Source: Cepaea nemoralis
Lineage: Eukaryota > Mollusca > Gastropoda > Stylommatophora > Helicidae
Length of the DNA stretch: 64,000 bases
Direction of reading: 5' to 3'
Assembly: GCA_014155875.1 (NCBI GenBank)
Contig: JACEFZ010028317.1
Coordinates: 1-64,000, forward strand
Shown here: positions 1-12,330 of the stretch, piece by piece
How positions within the stretch are numbered: the first letter of the stretch is position 1
How the letters are laid out: the number at the start of each line of letters is the position of its first letter
The notes under the pieces: generated by a model
The model's database searches: none
The model's input: the letters and a program-made list of their open reading frames with translations, nothing else
What the model was told of the DNA's origin: nothing
Program-made: the position numbers and the translations under genes

Positions 1-1
1 T

Positions 2-1040
2 CCTAAGGCTTATCGGGAACAGCTTCTTCATATGGGACACACCATTTCTTTCAGTGGACATATGGGTGTCGGGGCAACTCTCCAGCGCATTTCCTGCCAT
101 TACTATTGGCCAGGGATGACTGGAGACGTGCGTAGGTACGTCAAGTCGTGCCCAGAGTGCCAGCGAGTGGCACCAAAACACTGGACAGCTCCGGTAGTCC
201 TGGGTGACATGCCCATTATGAACTCTCCTTTCGAGAGAGTGGCCATCGATCTTGTTGGTCCTCTTCCTAGGACTAGGAAGAGGAATAAGTACATTCTCAC
301 GATGGTGGATTGCTGTTCCATGTGGGTGAGGCGATACCTTTGGCCACAATCGACTCTAAGCGAGTGGCTGATGCACTGATGGAGACCTTTACTAGGTTGG
401 GGTTTCCCAACCAGATCCTAACGGACAATGGGTCTCAGTTCTGTGGTAAGCTGATGGAAGAAGTCTTTCGTATCTTCCAGACCAACCACATTCATACAAG
501 CCCGTATCACCCTCAGTCTAATGGGCAAGTAGAGAGGTTTAATGGTACCTTGATGACCATGCTTCGGAAGCTGGCACAAGAGAACCAGACAGATGGGATG
601 AGTATATCTCGGCCGCCTTGTTCGCCTATCGGGAGGTTCCCCATGGGTCGACCGGGTTGCCACCAGCCACTCTACTATTCGGGAGGCCAATCAAGGGTCC
701 CTTAGAAGCCTTATTGAGATGTTGGACAGAGGAGGAAACTTCTGAAGAAGCTGTATCCTCTTATAAATACGTCGAAGAGTTAAAGAAAAAAAACTCCAGA
801 CGGGTTGGGCTTTGGCAGCTCAGAATCTGAGGGCGGCCAGAAAGAGACACGCGGCCTACTACAATAGAAGGACGAAAGATAGGTCTCTTAAGGTGGGGGA
901 TCGGGTTCTGTTGTTACTTCCAGTAGGTTCCAATAAACTCGAGATTGGTTGGCAGGGGCCGTTCCCGGTGGAAAGGGTTGTGTCCCGCACCAACTATGCC
1001 TATCCGGATCAGGGGGAAATCTAAAATCTTCCACATTAAC
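2..1040 (+). pseudogene. Integrase domain of gypsy pol (frameshifted)
   Basis: The integrase inserts the cDNA copy of the element into host DNA. An HHCC zinc finger is visible (His at 29 and near 59, CPEC at 149-160). The DDE catalytic core follows: Asp at 248 (AIDLVGPL), Asp at 424 (LTDNGSQF) and Glu at 532 (QVERFNGTL), with the D-x35-E spacing of retroviral-type integrases. At about 890-1010 comes a GPY/F-like module (VGDRVLLLLP, WQGPFPVERV). I see no chromodomain. Frameshifts near 325, 590, 795 and 1000 break it although the catalytic residues persist, which suggests recent decay or indel errors in the assembly. Confidence 0.9.
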
Positions 1041-1230
1041 CTCCTCAAAAAAGTTGAGGAACGATCTGATGGTACTTCTCTCCCACTCATGACTATGGCG
1101 GTCGCGATGGAAACTGAATCGGGCGAAGACGCGGATCGGGGTTATCCATTACACCCTGGGGAAACCTATAGGGATGTCCATATAAATCCTGATCTGTCGC
1201 TGAAGAAACAGACCGTGTCATCCGGTTGTT
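1041..1230 (+). pseudogene. Integrase-RT linker of the gypsy polyprotein
   Basis: This stretch joins the integrase tail (IFHINLLKK) to the start of RT. It keeps readable linker sequence such as ETYRDVHINPDLS. The continuity shows that integrase and RT belong to one polyprotein rather than to two adjacent elements. A frame change near 1215 separates it from the RT frame. Confidence 0.75.
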
Positions 1231-1965
1231 AGAGTCCCATCAGCAAATTCTTACCGATCGGCCAGGGCGGACAGGGTTGGTCGAGTTTGATATGACTCTG
1301 ACTACCCAAGACCCAGTTCGCCAGAAAATATATCCAGTACCCTTTTCGAAAGAGAAGGCCCTGGAAACTGAAATCCAGAAGCTTCTGGACGATGACATCA
1401 TCACTCCTTCGACTTCTCCTTATAATGCCGGGGTTGTCTTGTTGAGGAAGCCAAGCGGGGAGCACCGCTTATGTATTGATTACAGGCATTTAAACAGTTG
1501 TACGACATTCCAAGTTGAGCCGTTACCAAACACAAATCAACTGTTTGCCAGATTAAATAGGGCAAAGTACTTCTCAAAAATTGATTTAAGCCGGGGATAT
1601 TATCAGATCCCTGTGAAACCTGAGGTTCGGCCAATGCTCGCTTTCAGTACTCCGAGCGGCCATTACGAATTTAAGGTGATGCCTTTTGGGCTGAGCAATG
1701 CGCCCAGTGTGTTCACACGCATGATGAGGAAGTTATTAGACCCTTTAAGGGATCCTTCTGTTGTCTCGTTTATGGATGATATTCTCATCGCGTCTGACAA
1801 TATGAAAGATCACCTGAAATCCTTGGAAAAGATCTTCATAAGATTGAAAGAGGAGGGGTTAACCGCCCGTCCAGCCAAATGCATGATTGGCTATCAATCC
1901 TTGGAATTTCTGGGACACACTATTACCCCAGGGGGAACTGGTACCGGAAGAAAAGAATATTGAGA
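1226..1965 (+). pseudogene. Reverse transcriptase domain of gypsy pol
   Basis: The RT copies the element's RNA into cDNA. Family motifs appear in order: the primer-grip/fingers region (SPYNAGVVLLRKPSGEHRLC), IDYRHLN, KIDLSRGYYQIP, MPFGLSNAPSVF and the catalytic FMDDI box at 1769-1783, then LEFLGHTIT. About 240 codons are open. The frame is lost at about 1950 and regained by 2015, just before the connection to RNase H. The protein type is Ty3/gypsy, not copia or BEL. Confidence 0.93.
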
Positions 1966-2653
1966 AGGTCCGTCTCGCACCCGTCCTAAATCCAAAAAAG
2001 ATGTTAGGTCTTTCTTGTCTTTGTGTGGGTTTTACCAGAAATTCATTCCGAAGTTCAACGAAATTGCGGCGCCGTTAACTGAGACCCTGAAGAAAGGATC
2101 ACCAGATCTTATAGTCTGGACCCCGAGCTGTGAAGAAGCTTATGGGAAGCTGAAACAGGCTTTGGTGGATAGGCCAGTCCTGCAACTCCCAAATTTGGAG
2201 AAAACGTTTGTTCTGAGAACCGACGCGAGTAACATAGAGATTGGGGCAACTCTGTTGCAGGAAGGGCGAGATAATCCTTCGGTGCTGTGTCCGGTGGCAT
2301 ATGCCAGTCGAAAACTGTTACCCGCCGAACGGAATTACTCCACCGTCGAACGGGAATGTCTAGCTCTAGTGTGGGCGGTACAGAAATTTCAACCTTATCT
2401 GTATGGAGTCCAGTTTAAAGTACAATCCGACCATCAACCTCTGACGTTCTTGGCAACTTCTAAGAAACTGAATGCGAGGTTAATGAGATGGTCATTGCTC
2501 TTACAACCGTATCAGTTCACGGTCGAATACATCCCCGGAAGGGAGAATGTGGGAGCAGATTTCCTATCACGGCATCCTATGGTTGAATGTGAGGGTGGGG
2601 TCATTCGAACAGAACCACTGACAGTAGAAAGTCGTAGGGTTCGACTTTCTTAA
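1966..2653 (+). pseudogene. RT connection and RNase H domain of gypsy pol
   Basis: The sequence resumes with the RT thumb/connection (FLSLCGFYQKFIPKFNEIA) and the RNase H fold that removes RNA from the RNA:DNA hybrid. Acidic residues are visible in LRTDASN, VERECLAL, QSDHQPLTF and NVGADFLSR. The frame is open from 2015 to the stop at 2651-2653. No integrase follows, which confirms that the integrase precedes RT. Only U3-like non-coding sequence lies downstream. Confidence 0.92.
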
Positions 2654-2670
2654 GAGGGGGCCTATGTAGC
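2651..2670 (+). other. Possible polypurine tract and 3' LTR start
   Basis: Directly at the end of RNase H is a purine run (AAGAGGGGG), then CCTA and TGTAGCG at 2665. That is the usual layout of plus-strand primer and LTR start. The LTR end could not be fixed because the 5' LTR is outside the window. Confidence 0.4.
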
Positions 2671-4670
2671 GAAACGCCAGTGGCCCATGTCCTTATGTAT
2701 TCTGTTATTCTTGGTAAACAGGGGGAACCGGCTTTCGGAAGCTCTCAGTTCTTTATTCGCTCAATTCTCCATGAAAGATGGTTCTTTGGGTTATCTTCAT
2801 ACCACAATCTTTACATGGAGCGAGTATATATTTGTCTTTCCTTTCGGGTAGTCCCGAAGGCGCGCCTTGCGCCAAATGGGCACTGGTGCGGCTACTGGGC
2901 ATTTCATGGCCGTGCCAACAAAGACTGTTTGGTAGTGCAGCCGGTCAGGTGATTTGAAGATCACGACAGAGGAGCAACAGACTACTGAGACATTTAAAAG
3001 GTCTCCTACTGGTGGTGGAGAAAGGTAACCGTAGGCTGTAATAAAGTTGGTACTTATAAATCTCTATTGTTGTAACGACGGAGAGGATATGGCAAAACAG
3101 CAGTCTTGCCATGTTGGTAGGGGGTGACCGTTAGCCGATTTGGCTGCGCGTCTTGGTCTTAGCATGGCAATGGAACAAATCTGAAGAAGAAATATTTCCC
3201 AGATGATATCGCTGGTTCTTGACAGCCGATAGACGAGTGCTATCGTTCTTCCTACGGTTTACCATTACTTAGTAGCATCTCTCATTTCATTATAAGCACA
3301 CTAGATAGCTACGGGAAGGGCTCCTTTGGGGATTGGGTCCACCAATCTATGATCTATCTTCTTGAGCCAGAAGAGGCTATACACAGGACTATCTCTTTCG
3401 TCTGTTACTTGATAGGATGATGTCGGGAAGATAATGGACTTCTCTATCTCATTGAGAGAACCTGCATTCCTCTAAATCTATGTGTTCTGTGAGGCACTAC
3501 CGGTACCTTGCGGCGACAGCTCAGACAAGAGCAGCGGCCGGGAGGGGTAGTATCCTCTTTCCTATTCTTGCGGGGAATGGGGAACTACACTGCGTGCCAT
3601 ACAACCCCAATACTATACTTTTAGTAACGAGGAGAAACACACAGATTACTAGGCACACCACACCACAGGATCGTAGTTGTGAGAAAGGCAGCGTTTGCAA
3701 GTGAGAGGGAAGCATGGAAATGATTGTGCCAAATCATAATAAAGGCTTGGTATGAATGTGGAGAGTGTGTCTTGTGGGCAAAAAGACAACAGGACTTCGT
3801 CCAGCTGGAGGTCTCCTCAAGCCCGGACGTGGCCAATCCAGGGGCTACCTGACAGGTCAGGCCCAGTCATTCAGGTATTAAATATAGTGTATTTGTGTGA
3901 TACATGAGTCAGCCCAGTCGCTCAGGTTTTGTTTGTCATCTCCAGGGTCCTCTTCTATGGGAAGTGACTATGTCTTCTAACGGACATTATCACCAGTGCT
4001 TCTAGGCTAACGCCAATATGTCCGACGAGGCCAACTCAGGGTTTGGTGTGCTTAACTCTGAGACAGAGACAAGGTGCAGGTCTTGAGGCAAGGACATTTT
4101 GCATGACTGGTGCATTGCCGGTTTTTTTCAACAACATACGCCTGAGAGCAGTTGTTGTCTGGAGGGAGCCTAAGAGTGATTTTCTTGCATACTCATTTTA
4201 CACCAGACATTAAAAGGCACCCATCCATTATCCCTCCACGAACACCTCACCGTATCTGCAACCGTAAAGCTTTTCATAGGTCAGTGAAGACCTGGTGCCG
4301 AATTAATTCATGTGGCAATGAACAGAAGTCCTCAACACACAAGTCGCTTGGATTCTACAAAAGCCTGTGGAATCTACAACCAGTTGTTGGAGAAGGAAGG
4401 AGAGTCTGACATCTTTGGTGAGATATGTCTGGACAGATCAGACAGTATCTGAAGCTGGATCTGTGACTGTGGTGACTGGAGGCTCTGTGTCAAAACTTTA
4501 CCAGTGTAGTGTCTGTGTAGATCTATCTGTTTATCTGCCTTTATGTGTTCCTGTGCTGTTCTTGATTAGGTTAATAAAATTACTTCCAAGTTGTTCTGAC
4601 GACTGCCATGTTATTTATGTGTCAGCCAGAAGAACACTGCAGGAAATAGGTCCCTAGGTCGAAAGGAAGC
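2671..4670. other. Non-coding stretch after gypsy pol; partly possible LTR
   Basis: Two kilobases without a convincing gene; the open frames here are short. AATAAA-like signals occur near 3040 and 4573. Part may be the 3' LTR of the gypsy element, but no matching second LTR is available. Confidence 0.3.
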
Positions 4671-4789
4671 GTGACAGTGAGTCCAGGGAAAACGGAGGAG
4701 GGTTGGCAGGTAAAGACCTATTCCAGCCAGGGCTATAGAAGATTAATTAAACATTGTGACCGGGCTATTTGGGACCCTCCACGTAGCTT

Positions 4790-4964
4790 GTTACAGTTAC
4801 GAAAGGAGGTACTAACCGATTCGTTGATGATGAAGAACTTAAACGTGAGGAGCGAACGTGACTACGACAGCAGCCCACAAGACTTGCATGTTGCCGGTAT
4901 TGGAGGACTGATAGAACAATGGGATAAATGCATCGATGTTTGCGGAGATTACATTGAGAAATAA
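4790..4964 (+). pseudogene. Tc1/mariner-type transposase, C-terminal fragment
   Basis: The last ~55 codons resemble the C-terminus of mariner transposases: VDDEELKREERT, a frame change near 4870, then VAGIGGLIEQWDKCIDVCGD and a short tail to the stop. The family pattern is a helix ending in W-x-KCI-x-x-x-GDY. The catalytic DDD core is not recognisable upstream, so this is a truncated dead copy, unrelated in position to the larger mariner at 19.3-22.5 kb. Confidence 0.65.
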
Positions 4965-5090
4965 GGAGAGATGTGAGTTCAATGCCCATGTTGACATATC
5001 TTTATGTTTTATTCGCAGCCCATGTAGTTTTTGCTGTTGTTTTGTTTGTATATTACGCATACTTTGTGACATACTTAGTGGCTTATTCAC

Positions 5091-5205
<115 letters not shown>

Positions 5206-5399
5206 CATGGCGTGATAAACGAATATCTATTGCACATACAGTATAACATTACAGGTTTATCTACCTTATTAAAGAAAATCAATATATGACATTGTATCTA
5301 ATAACATGTATGATATAATGTCGATATAATTAAGATTTCATAATTAAGGCCTATACTTAAAGAAAAGTTATTGTTACACTACACTGTTTTTGTATTAAA

Positions 5400-5520
5400 T
5401 TAAACTGGGCCCCCCAGATCGACCCGGCTAAAAATGGGTACGAGGAAATGTCTTGAGAAGTAAAGTCGGCCGGGGTGTCCCACACCATATAACCCACTTA
5501 ATGTTGCTTAGTCGATTAAA
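5400..5520 (+). repeat. Partial SINE body (family 3)
   Basis: The block with CCAGATCGACCCGGCTAAA and AAGTCGGCCGGGGTG resembles the body following the tRNA-like head at 31.2 kb (CTCAGGTCGACACAAGCTAAA). No head is visible here. Confidence 0.35.
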
Positions 5521-5630
5521 GTGTTGATCTAGCTCCACATTTCTTTTGCGCTTTGGGGTGTAAAAAGGACTTTTACTTTTACTTCAGAGTTTGCTGGCAT
5601 TGCCTGCACGGTGTTTGCAACATCTGATAA

Positions 5631-5780
5631 TACCGGGTGTTTGTAAAGTCTCACTACACTTTTTATGTAGAACAACTGCTTGTTGGAGAGTATGTTTTCC
5701 ATCTTGCAGCGGAAAACATACTCTCCAACAAACAGTTGTTGTACATACAAAGTATTGTGAGACTTTACTAACACCCGGTA
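5631..5780. mobile_element. Palindromic MITE (150 bp hairpin)
   Basis: A near-perfect inverted repeat with arms of about 70 bp and a 10-nt loop (ATCTTGCAGC near 5705). Ends are TACCGGGTGTT and its complement, so TA could be the target duplication of a Tc1/mariner-type non-autonomous element. Both strands give similar short open frames because the sequence is its own complement. Confidence 0.8.
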
Positions 5781-5799
5781 TAATGTCGCTAGCCTCATC

Positions 5800-6660
5800 A
5801 CTCAATGACTTGTCCTGTGCATAATTGTTAGCCCACAACAGTCTTTCTCCATCATGTCTTTGACGCCATAAAGCGTTTAAACAGGCTCCTTTACATACTT
5901 CCTCTTGCGCGTGTTTCTGTCTTCGTTCCCACTTGTGACACTTTCAACAAAGTATTATGTCTTCTACATGTCCAAATATTTCACTTATCAACCCATGATC
6001 TCAGTTAGTTCATCGCCTTATTTCTCAGTTATTCAAGACTTTCGTATTTGTTATTTTATCCTTCCATGATAGTCGACCCGTTTATTTAAAGTTTTTGGTT
6101 CAAGGGTAAGTTACTTTTTTACGTAAACCCAACTTTTTGGTCACAAAAATATTTGCTATTATAGATTATTATAAAGGGACATTTAAACAATTAAAAACAT
6201 GAAAAACAATGCTTACGAATGTTTAGGGCGTAAACACAGGTGTCACAACTTATCGGTCCTCAAATTAATGCATGCACTATCTGCAGAAGAATGTATCTAT
6301 CCACTTGAGGGCTGACACGTCATGCATATATTATCATCGACATCGCATATGGTTATATACATTTACATATCAATCGTATATCAATTACATAGATCTTTTT
6401 TGGCTTTCTATTCTAAATAATTATGAGATGTTGTGCCAGTTTGACTTCATTGCCAAAGTTCGTTATCAGTCTTAACAGAAATATGTTGAATGAACCTCAG
6501 AATCGTTATTTGTATACTGTAATTATATCTGTCATGTGTTCTATGAGTGTTTTGTTATGCTGTGGGTAAGATCTCTAACTAGGTACTACTGCATGGAATA
6601 GAAACATGTGGAACAATAAACATGATTGCACATAAACATTCACTAATTGGTGTCTGTGCA
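5800..6660. other. AT-rich non-coding stretch
   Basis: Nothing recognised: no protein motif, RNA gene or repeated unit could be supported. Confidence 0.5.
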
Positions 6661-6661
6661 A

Positions 6662-6792
6662 CATGAGGGAATTAAACGTTATAACAGAATAACCAATGTG
6701 GAGCCATGGAGGGAATTAAACGTTATAACAGAATCACCAATGTGGAGCCATGAAGGGAATTAAACGTTATAACAGAATCACCAATGTGGAGC
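6662..6792 (+). repeat. 43-44 bp tandem repeat, 3 copies
   Basis: Units start at 6662, 6705 and 6749 and contain GGGAATTAAACGTTATAACA, with only a few substitutions between them. Confidence 0.95.
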
Positions 6793-7856
6793 CATGGAGA
6801 AATCTAGATAAATACAGGTGAACCAAGATGTGAAGAAAAGACTCAGATACATTAAAAAAACTGAGAACAATATAACTAGAAAGCTCTTTACCTGGAATCT
6901 AGATAGCAAGAGAAACGGGGGAAGACGTAAGAACACACGGAGAAGAAAAGCTGAAACATAAATAAACAACATGGGGGGGGGGGGGGGGTATGGACAGAGC
7001 TGCATTTAACAGCTAAGTTTGGGAGGGATTGGGGTGAGTTGGCTGAAGGCCTGTGTCAGAATCGGGGATAAAGGGTAAAAGAGGAAGAAGCGGAAGTACT
7101 CTAACTGTTGAAAGTTGGCCTGGGCAGTAATTTATTCACCTACTCTCGGCGATTTCCATCACACTGATATTTCTTGCGCATCAGATGAAGATAAACATTT
7201 TCACAGTAAAGTCTATTTGCTCAAGCCAACCGTACTAGGTAGTTGATACAGAGATTTATTTTATCCAACACGATCTCGACTGAACAGTCTAGTGGCTCAC
7301 TCAATAACTTAATTGCTATTGTCATTGAGGTCATCAAACACAATCTCGAATGTACAGTCAAGGGATCAGGAGAATCCCAATAGCTCAGTTGATACGGGAA
7401 TTGATTTTAACGGTTGTTAATGAAGATATGAGATAAATAAAATAAAACTGCCCCATGGTATTTACATTCTGCACTTGATTACGCATTTTCCCTTCTGTAG
7501 TCATTTCATATATTGGTGTCACCTGTTTCTTTTTTGTAACCATTGCTACTGTTTTCTTGATATTCAAAGAGGGTCTTTTTTTGCATTCTCTGTTACTACT
7601 ATGTCCAACAATTGTTATACATCTTTGTTGGTTATTTAACTGTCTTATTTAGGTTTCATTTGGATAGCTTGGTCGCATCGCATAATCGAGACAAAAACAC
7701 AGAGCTGTTCTACGACTCTAGTGATCATGTGAAATGGCGAATCATGACCGCCCACGCTTATCAGCGGGCACATTGTGATGAGGATTATTTAGATATGTCC
7801 TATTTTATTAACTACTGAATGTTTACATACAAAGTCAGCTTCAACTTGCGTGTTAT
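6793..7856. other. Non-coding stretch with poly-G run
   Basis: No gene recognised. A poly-G run lies at 6972-6988. Around 7263 and 7338 a short motif (ACGATCTCGACTGAACAGTC-like) is repeated imperfectly. Confidence 0.4.
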
Positions 7857-8222
7857 TGATCTCGGGATAAGCCTGTATACTGCTTTTATTAATCAAAATT
7901 ATTGAATCTTATTATTTAATTCTGCCATTCATGTTGATGTAATTTCTACCGCATTTACATGTTGAATCATTTCAAAGAAGACAAGAATAACGTGATATTG
8001 AAGTTAACTGACTGAGATATATAAATACACTTGTGGCATGCAGTAGTGATGGGTAAGAACGAAAAGACATTTGTGATCTCGTGATAAGCCTATATACAGC
8101 TTTAATTATACACAATTTTTGAATCATTCTATTTCATTCTGTCATTCGTGTTGATGTAATTTCTACTGCATTTGAATGTTGAATAATTTTAAATGATGAA
8201 AAGAATATCGTCTTATTGAAGT
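7857..8222 (+). repeat. Diverged ~217 bp tandem duplication
   Basis: The block from 7857 (TGATCTCGGGATAAGCCT) recurs at 8074 (TGATCTCGTGATAAGCCT). Both copies share GTTGATGTAATTTCTAC and end near TTGAAGT. Several substitutions and indels show an old duplication. Confidence 0.75.
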
Positions 8223-8868
8223 CCACATGTAAATAACATTGTTATTCTCAGTCATAATGTGAAAGAAAAATAAAGACTTGTGGACGAGAATAAAATATGC
8301 ATAGAGATAATATGATGAACAGACAGGGATAAAAAAGGGCGCCTAGCGAAGCTGATATGGAACTGCGCTGGTAATGTAATGAGCATGGTGGAACGCGGGC
8401 TCGTCGCTTAACTGTAGTGAGGGAAAGATTGGGACCTATTCCTCCTTGGTATCGGACGTAGAAAATATGATGGTCCTGTCACATGACAGATCCATAGCAG
8501 GAAACTGCTGACGGACAAATTAATTTAATTCAGTACAAGAACACCAACGGTTCCTCGGTGATAAAGCGCTCCTCGGTGATAAAGCGCCTCGGTGAAGGTA
8601 ATGAATTACGTGTTGTTTTGTACAGTACTGTATATTTTCTGATATACACTTAGCCCCACTTGACTTATTACTAATATCCAGATAAAGCAGGAAACTGCTA
8701 TACTTGTGTACACCTTGATTCTCTCGTCTTATATCTTTCTTTAATGCATCTTGGTGTATTCTCTCCTGCTTGCATGTTGGGGCATTTCAAATAAAAGAGC
8801 AAATAATATTTGCAATTACAGTTGTGTTTCATATGCCTTTTTTGTCGATTTTATTCACGTACACACAA
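8223..8868. other. Non-coding stretch
   Basis: No gene seen. A 21-bp direct duplication containing TCGGTGATAAAGCGC lies at about 8555-8590. Confidence 0.4.
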
Positions 8869-9915
8869 GCGCACAAACACGCGAGCACACACACACACAT
8901 ACACACACACACACACTCACACACACATACTTACACTCATAAACACACCCTCTCTCTCTCTCACACACAACAACACTCACTCAAACACACACACACACAC
9001 ATTCACATATACACTCACACTTAAACACACACACTCACACTCAAACACACACTCACACACACACTCACACTTAGACACACACACTCACACTCAAACACAC
9101 ACTCACACACACACTCAAACTTAGACACAGCACTCACACACACACACTCACACTTAGACACACACACTCATACTTAGACACACACAATCACACACACACT
9201 CACACTTAGACACACACACTCTCACACACATACTGACACTTAAACACACACACACACTCACACTTAGACACACACACACTCACACTTAGACACACACTCA
9301 CACACACACTAACACTCACACTTAGACACACACACTCACACACATACTCACACTTAGACACACACACTCACACACACACTCACACTTAGACACACACACT
9401 CACACACACACTCACACAAACACACACTCACACTTAGACACACACACTCACACACACACTCACACACACACTCACACACACACACACACTCACACTTAGA
9501 CATACACACTCACACTTAGACACACACACTCACACACACACTCACACTTGGAACACACACACACACTCACACACACACTCACACTTGGACACACACACTC
9601 ACACTCACACTCAAACATACACTCACAAACACACTCACACTAAGACACACACACTCACACTCACATTCAAACACACACTCACACACACACTCACACTTAG
9701 ACACACACACTCACACTCACAGTCACACTTAGACACACACTCACACTTAGACACACACTCACACTTAGACACACACTCACACTTAGACACACACACTCAC
9801 ACTTAGACACACACTCACACTCACACTCAAACACACACTGACACTCACACTTAGACACACACACTCACACTCAAACACACACTCACACACACACTCACAC
9901 TTAGACACACACACT

Positions 9916-9946
<31 letters not shown>

Positions 9947-11455
9947 TCACACTTAGACACACACACTCACACACACACTCACACTTAGACACACACACTC
10001 ACACACACACTCTCACTTAGACACTCACACTCAAACTCACACTCACACACACACTCACTCTTAGACACACACACTCACACTTAGACACACACACTCACAT
10101 ACACACTCACACTTAGACACACACACACATTCACACTTAGACACTCACACTCAAACTCACACACACACACTCACACACATACACTCACACACATACACTC
10201 ACATTTAGACACACATACACACTCAAATTCACACACATACTCACACTCAAACTCACACACACAATAACGCTCACTCACACACATACTTACACTCATATAC
10301 ACACACACTCACACTCAAACTCACCCACACACTCACACTTAGACGCACACACTCAAACTCACACACTCACACTCACTCACACATATACTTACACTCATAC
10401 ACACACACATACTTACACTCATAAACACACACTCTCTCACACACACACACACACACTCACCCACACTCATAATATCACACTCACAAACACGCACACACAC
10501 GCTCACCCTTAAACACACACAGACTCACACTCAAACTCACACACACACTCACACTTAGACACACACACACACATTCACACTTAAACACACCCCCTCACAC
10601 TCAAACTCAAACACACACACATTCACTCACACACAAACGTACACCCATGCACACACACTCACAATTACGCATACACACTCACACTAACACACACGCACAA
10701 TCACACACACACTCACACACATACACTCACACACATTCACACACATACTCACATACTCACACACACACACTTTCTCTCTCTCTCACACACACTCACACAC
10801 GTTCACATACACTCACACACACATTCACACAGATACTCACATACACACACTCACACACATATTCACACACATACTTACACACTCACACACACACACACAC
10901 ACTCACACACACTTGCACACACTCTCATACGCACACAAACACACACACTCTCACATACATTCACATACACTCACACACACACACACTCACACACACACTC
11001 ACACAGTACTCACACACACTCATACGCAAACTCACACACACACTTACGCAAACACTCACGCACATTCACATACAAACTCACACACTCACGCACACACACT
11101 ACTCACACACATACACACTCCCACAGATACTGACACACACTCGCACACACACTCATACACTCACACACTGTCACACATACACTGTCACACACGCACACTT
11201 ACACTCATATACGCACACTCACACACGCACACATTCACACGCACACACTCGCGCGCACACTCACATACAATCACATGCACACTCACATACACACATATAC
11301 ACACTCACACACACACACACACATTCATAGACTCACGCACACGTTCAGACACATTCACAGATTCACGCAAACTCTCACACGCACATACACTCATAAACGC
11401 ACGCTCGCATACGTGTCACACACACACTAACACACACACTCACATATATACACAT
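8869..11455. repeat. 2.6 kb CA-based satellite with CTTAGACAC spacers
   Basis: A long array of CACACA and CTCACA blocks punctuated, mainly between 9000 and 10200, by the insert ACTTAGACACACACACTCAC. After 10.6 kb the order becomes less regular and ACAT/ACGC variants appear. Open frames of Thr-His-Ser repeats (to 227 codons) arise because TAA, TAG and TGA are rare in such sequence; they are not genes. Confidence 0.97.
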
Positions 11456-11715
11456 ATGACATGTCCTTTGCAGCGGTTTTGAGCGATCCTTGTCTGGCAC
11501 TGGATGTGGGACAAGGTAACTGTGCAACCAATCCTGAGGTATTTCTGTCGTTTTCATGCTAATGTTGAAACAAAAGACCGTCTTCTCCAAGTCAATATCG
11601 TTCATGTTCTTCATATGGGTGTACGTAACTCCATCAGGGCCAGGTGCTGTGTCTTTAGTTCTCTTCAGCACACAACTTATATCCCCTTCTGTATCATGTC
11701 TCCAAAGTAGTCATC
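11456..11715 (-). pseudogene. LINE reverse transcriptase N-terminal fragment (Jockey-like)
   Basis: On the minus strand the translation contains LKRTKDTAPGPDGVTYTHMK and later IPQDWLHSYLVP, the start of the RT domain of Jockey-like non-LTR retrotransposons (PGPDG and IP-x-x-W motifs). The fragment is about 70-85 codons and stops at the CA array, so the rest of RT is gone. It may belong to the same broad clade as the LINE at 28.0-29.4 kb, which carries the opposite end of such an element. Confidence 0.8.
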
Positions 11716-12330
11716 CCTAGTAGCCTATGACAGGGCCTCTCTGACCGCATCCCTAATAGCCCTGCACTATTGTATGGGTTGGAACAGAAAGAACAACAAA
11801 CATCAGAATACTACAGGCATACATATTTCCACTGGGAACGTATCCTTTTATTTGACGTTGGGTCCAATATGGTGGATAGTCATTTGAGATATTAAGGCCT
11901 CTAGAGTGTTTTTGCTGCTGGTTACGGTTTTTTTACACATTTTGGACTGGTAGTACTTGGTTCTGTATCCCAGATACTGAGTTAAGTGCGTGGGGCGACA
12001 CTGTGAGCTGTGGATTTTACGTGGAATGCTTTTATATCTGTCCGCGGTGGTTTGTATTTTGAACTGCGTGTTCAGAAAAATGGCGGACGGCCGGTTGCTG
12101 AACTAGCTGGTTTTGCTGAACTAATGCAGTAATGTGTATGCAACTGTTGGTTTCCTAGTGACTGCCGCTTCCATCATTAATGAACTGTAATTCTAGTGGC
12201 AGGCTGTTGTGGTGGCATTCCCACAGCGGCCTTATGCATGTATACCCGTGAGTGTTGTTGGTTTGTCGGGACTGCTGTTCCTGAATATCCTCTGCAAAAT
12301 AGCATTGTGAATCGAAATCAGAAAAAGAGT
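11716..12330. other. Non-coding stretch
   Basis: No gene recognised. The part at 12150-12290 resembles 44700-44830 (GTGACTGCCG-like start, GTTTGTCGGGACTCCTG-like end), so it is probably an unclassified repeat. Confidence 0.35.

Larger units (their letters stand above)
1..2664 (+). mobile_element. Ty3/gypsy LTR retrotransposon, 3' part of pol, decayed, gmr1-like domain order
   Basis: The window opens inside the integrase of a Ty3/gypsy retrotransposon. Reading + strand, the domains are integrase (zinc finger, DDE core, C-terminal module), a linker, reverse transcriptase and RNase H, ending near 2653. Ordinary Ty3/gypsy elements have the integrase last; integrase before RT is the order of the gmr1-like subgroup. 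The reading frame changes at about 325, 590, 795, 1000, 1215 and 1950-2010, so the copy cannot make one polyprotein. Gag and protease would lie left of the window. A purine run and a TG just after the last codon may mark the 3' LTR start. Confidence 0.9.

Noticed and set aside
3480..3836. Short overlapping frames of 64-74 codons on both strands
   Set aside because: No motif, no splice or promoter context; within possible LTR sequence.
10647..11482. Thr/His/Ser repeat proteins of 189-227 codons
   Set aside because: Artefacts of the CA array; several frames are open at once.
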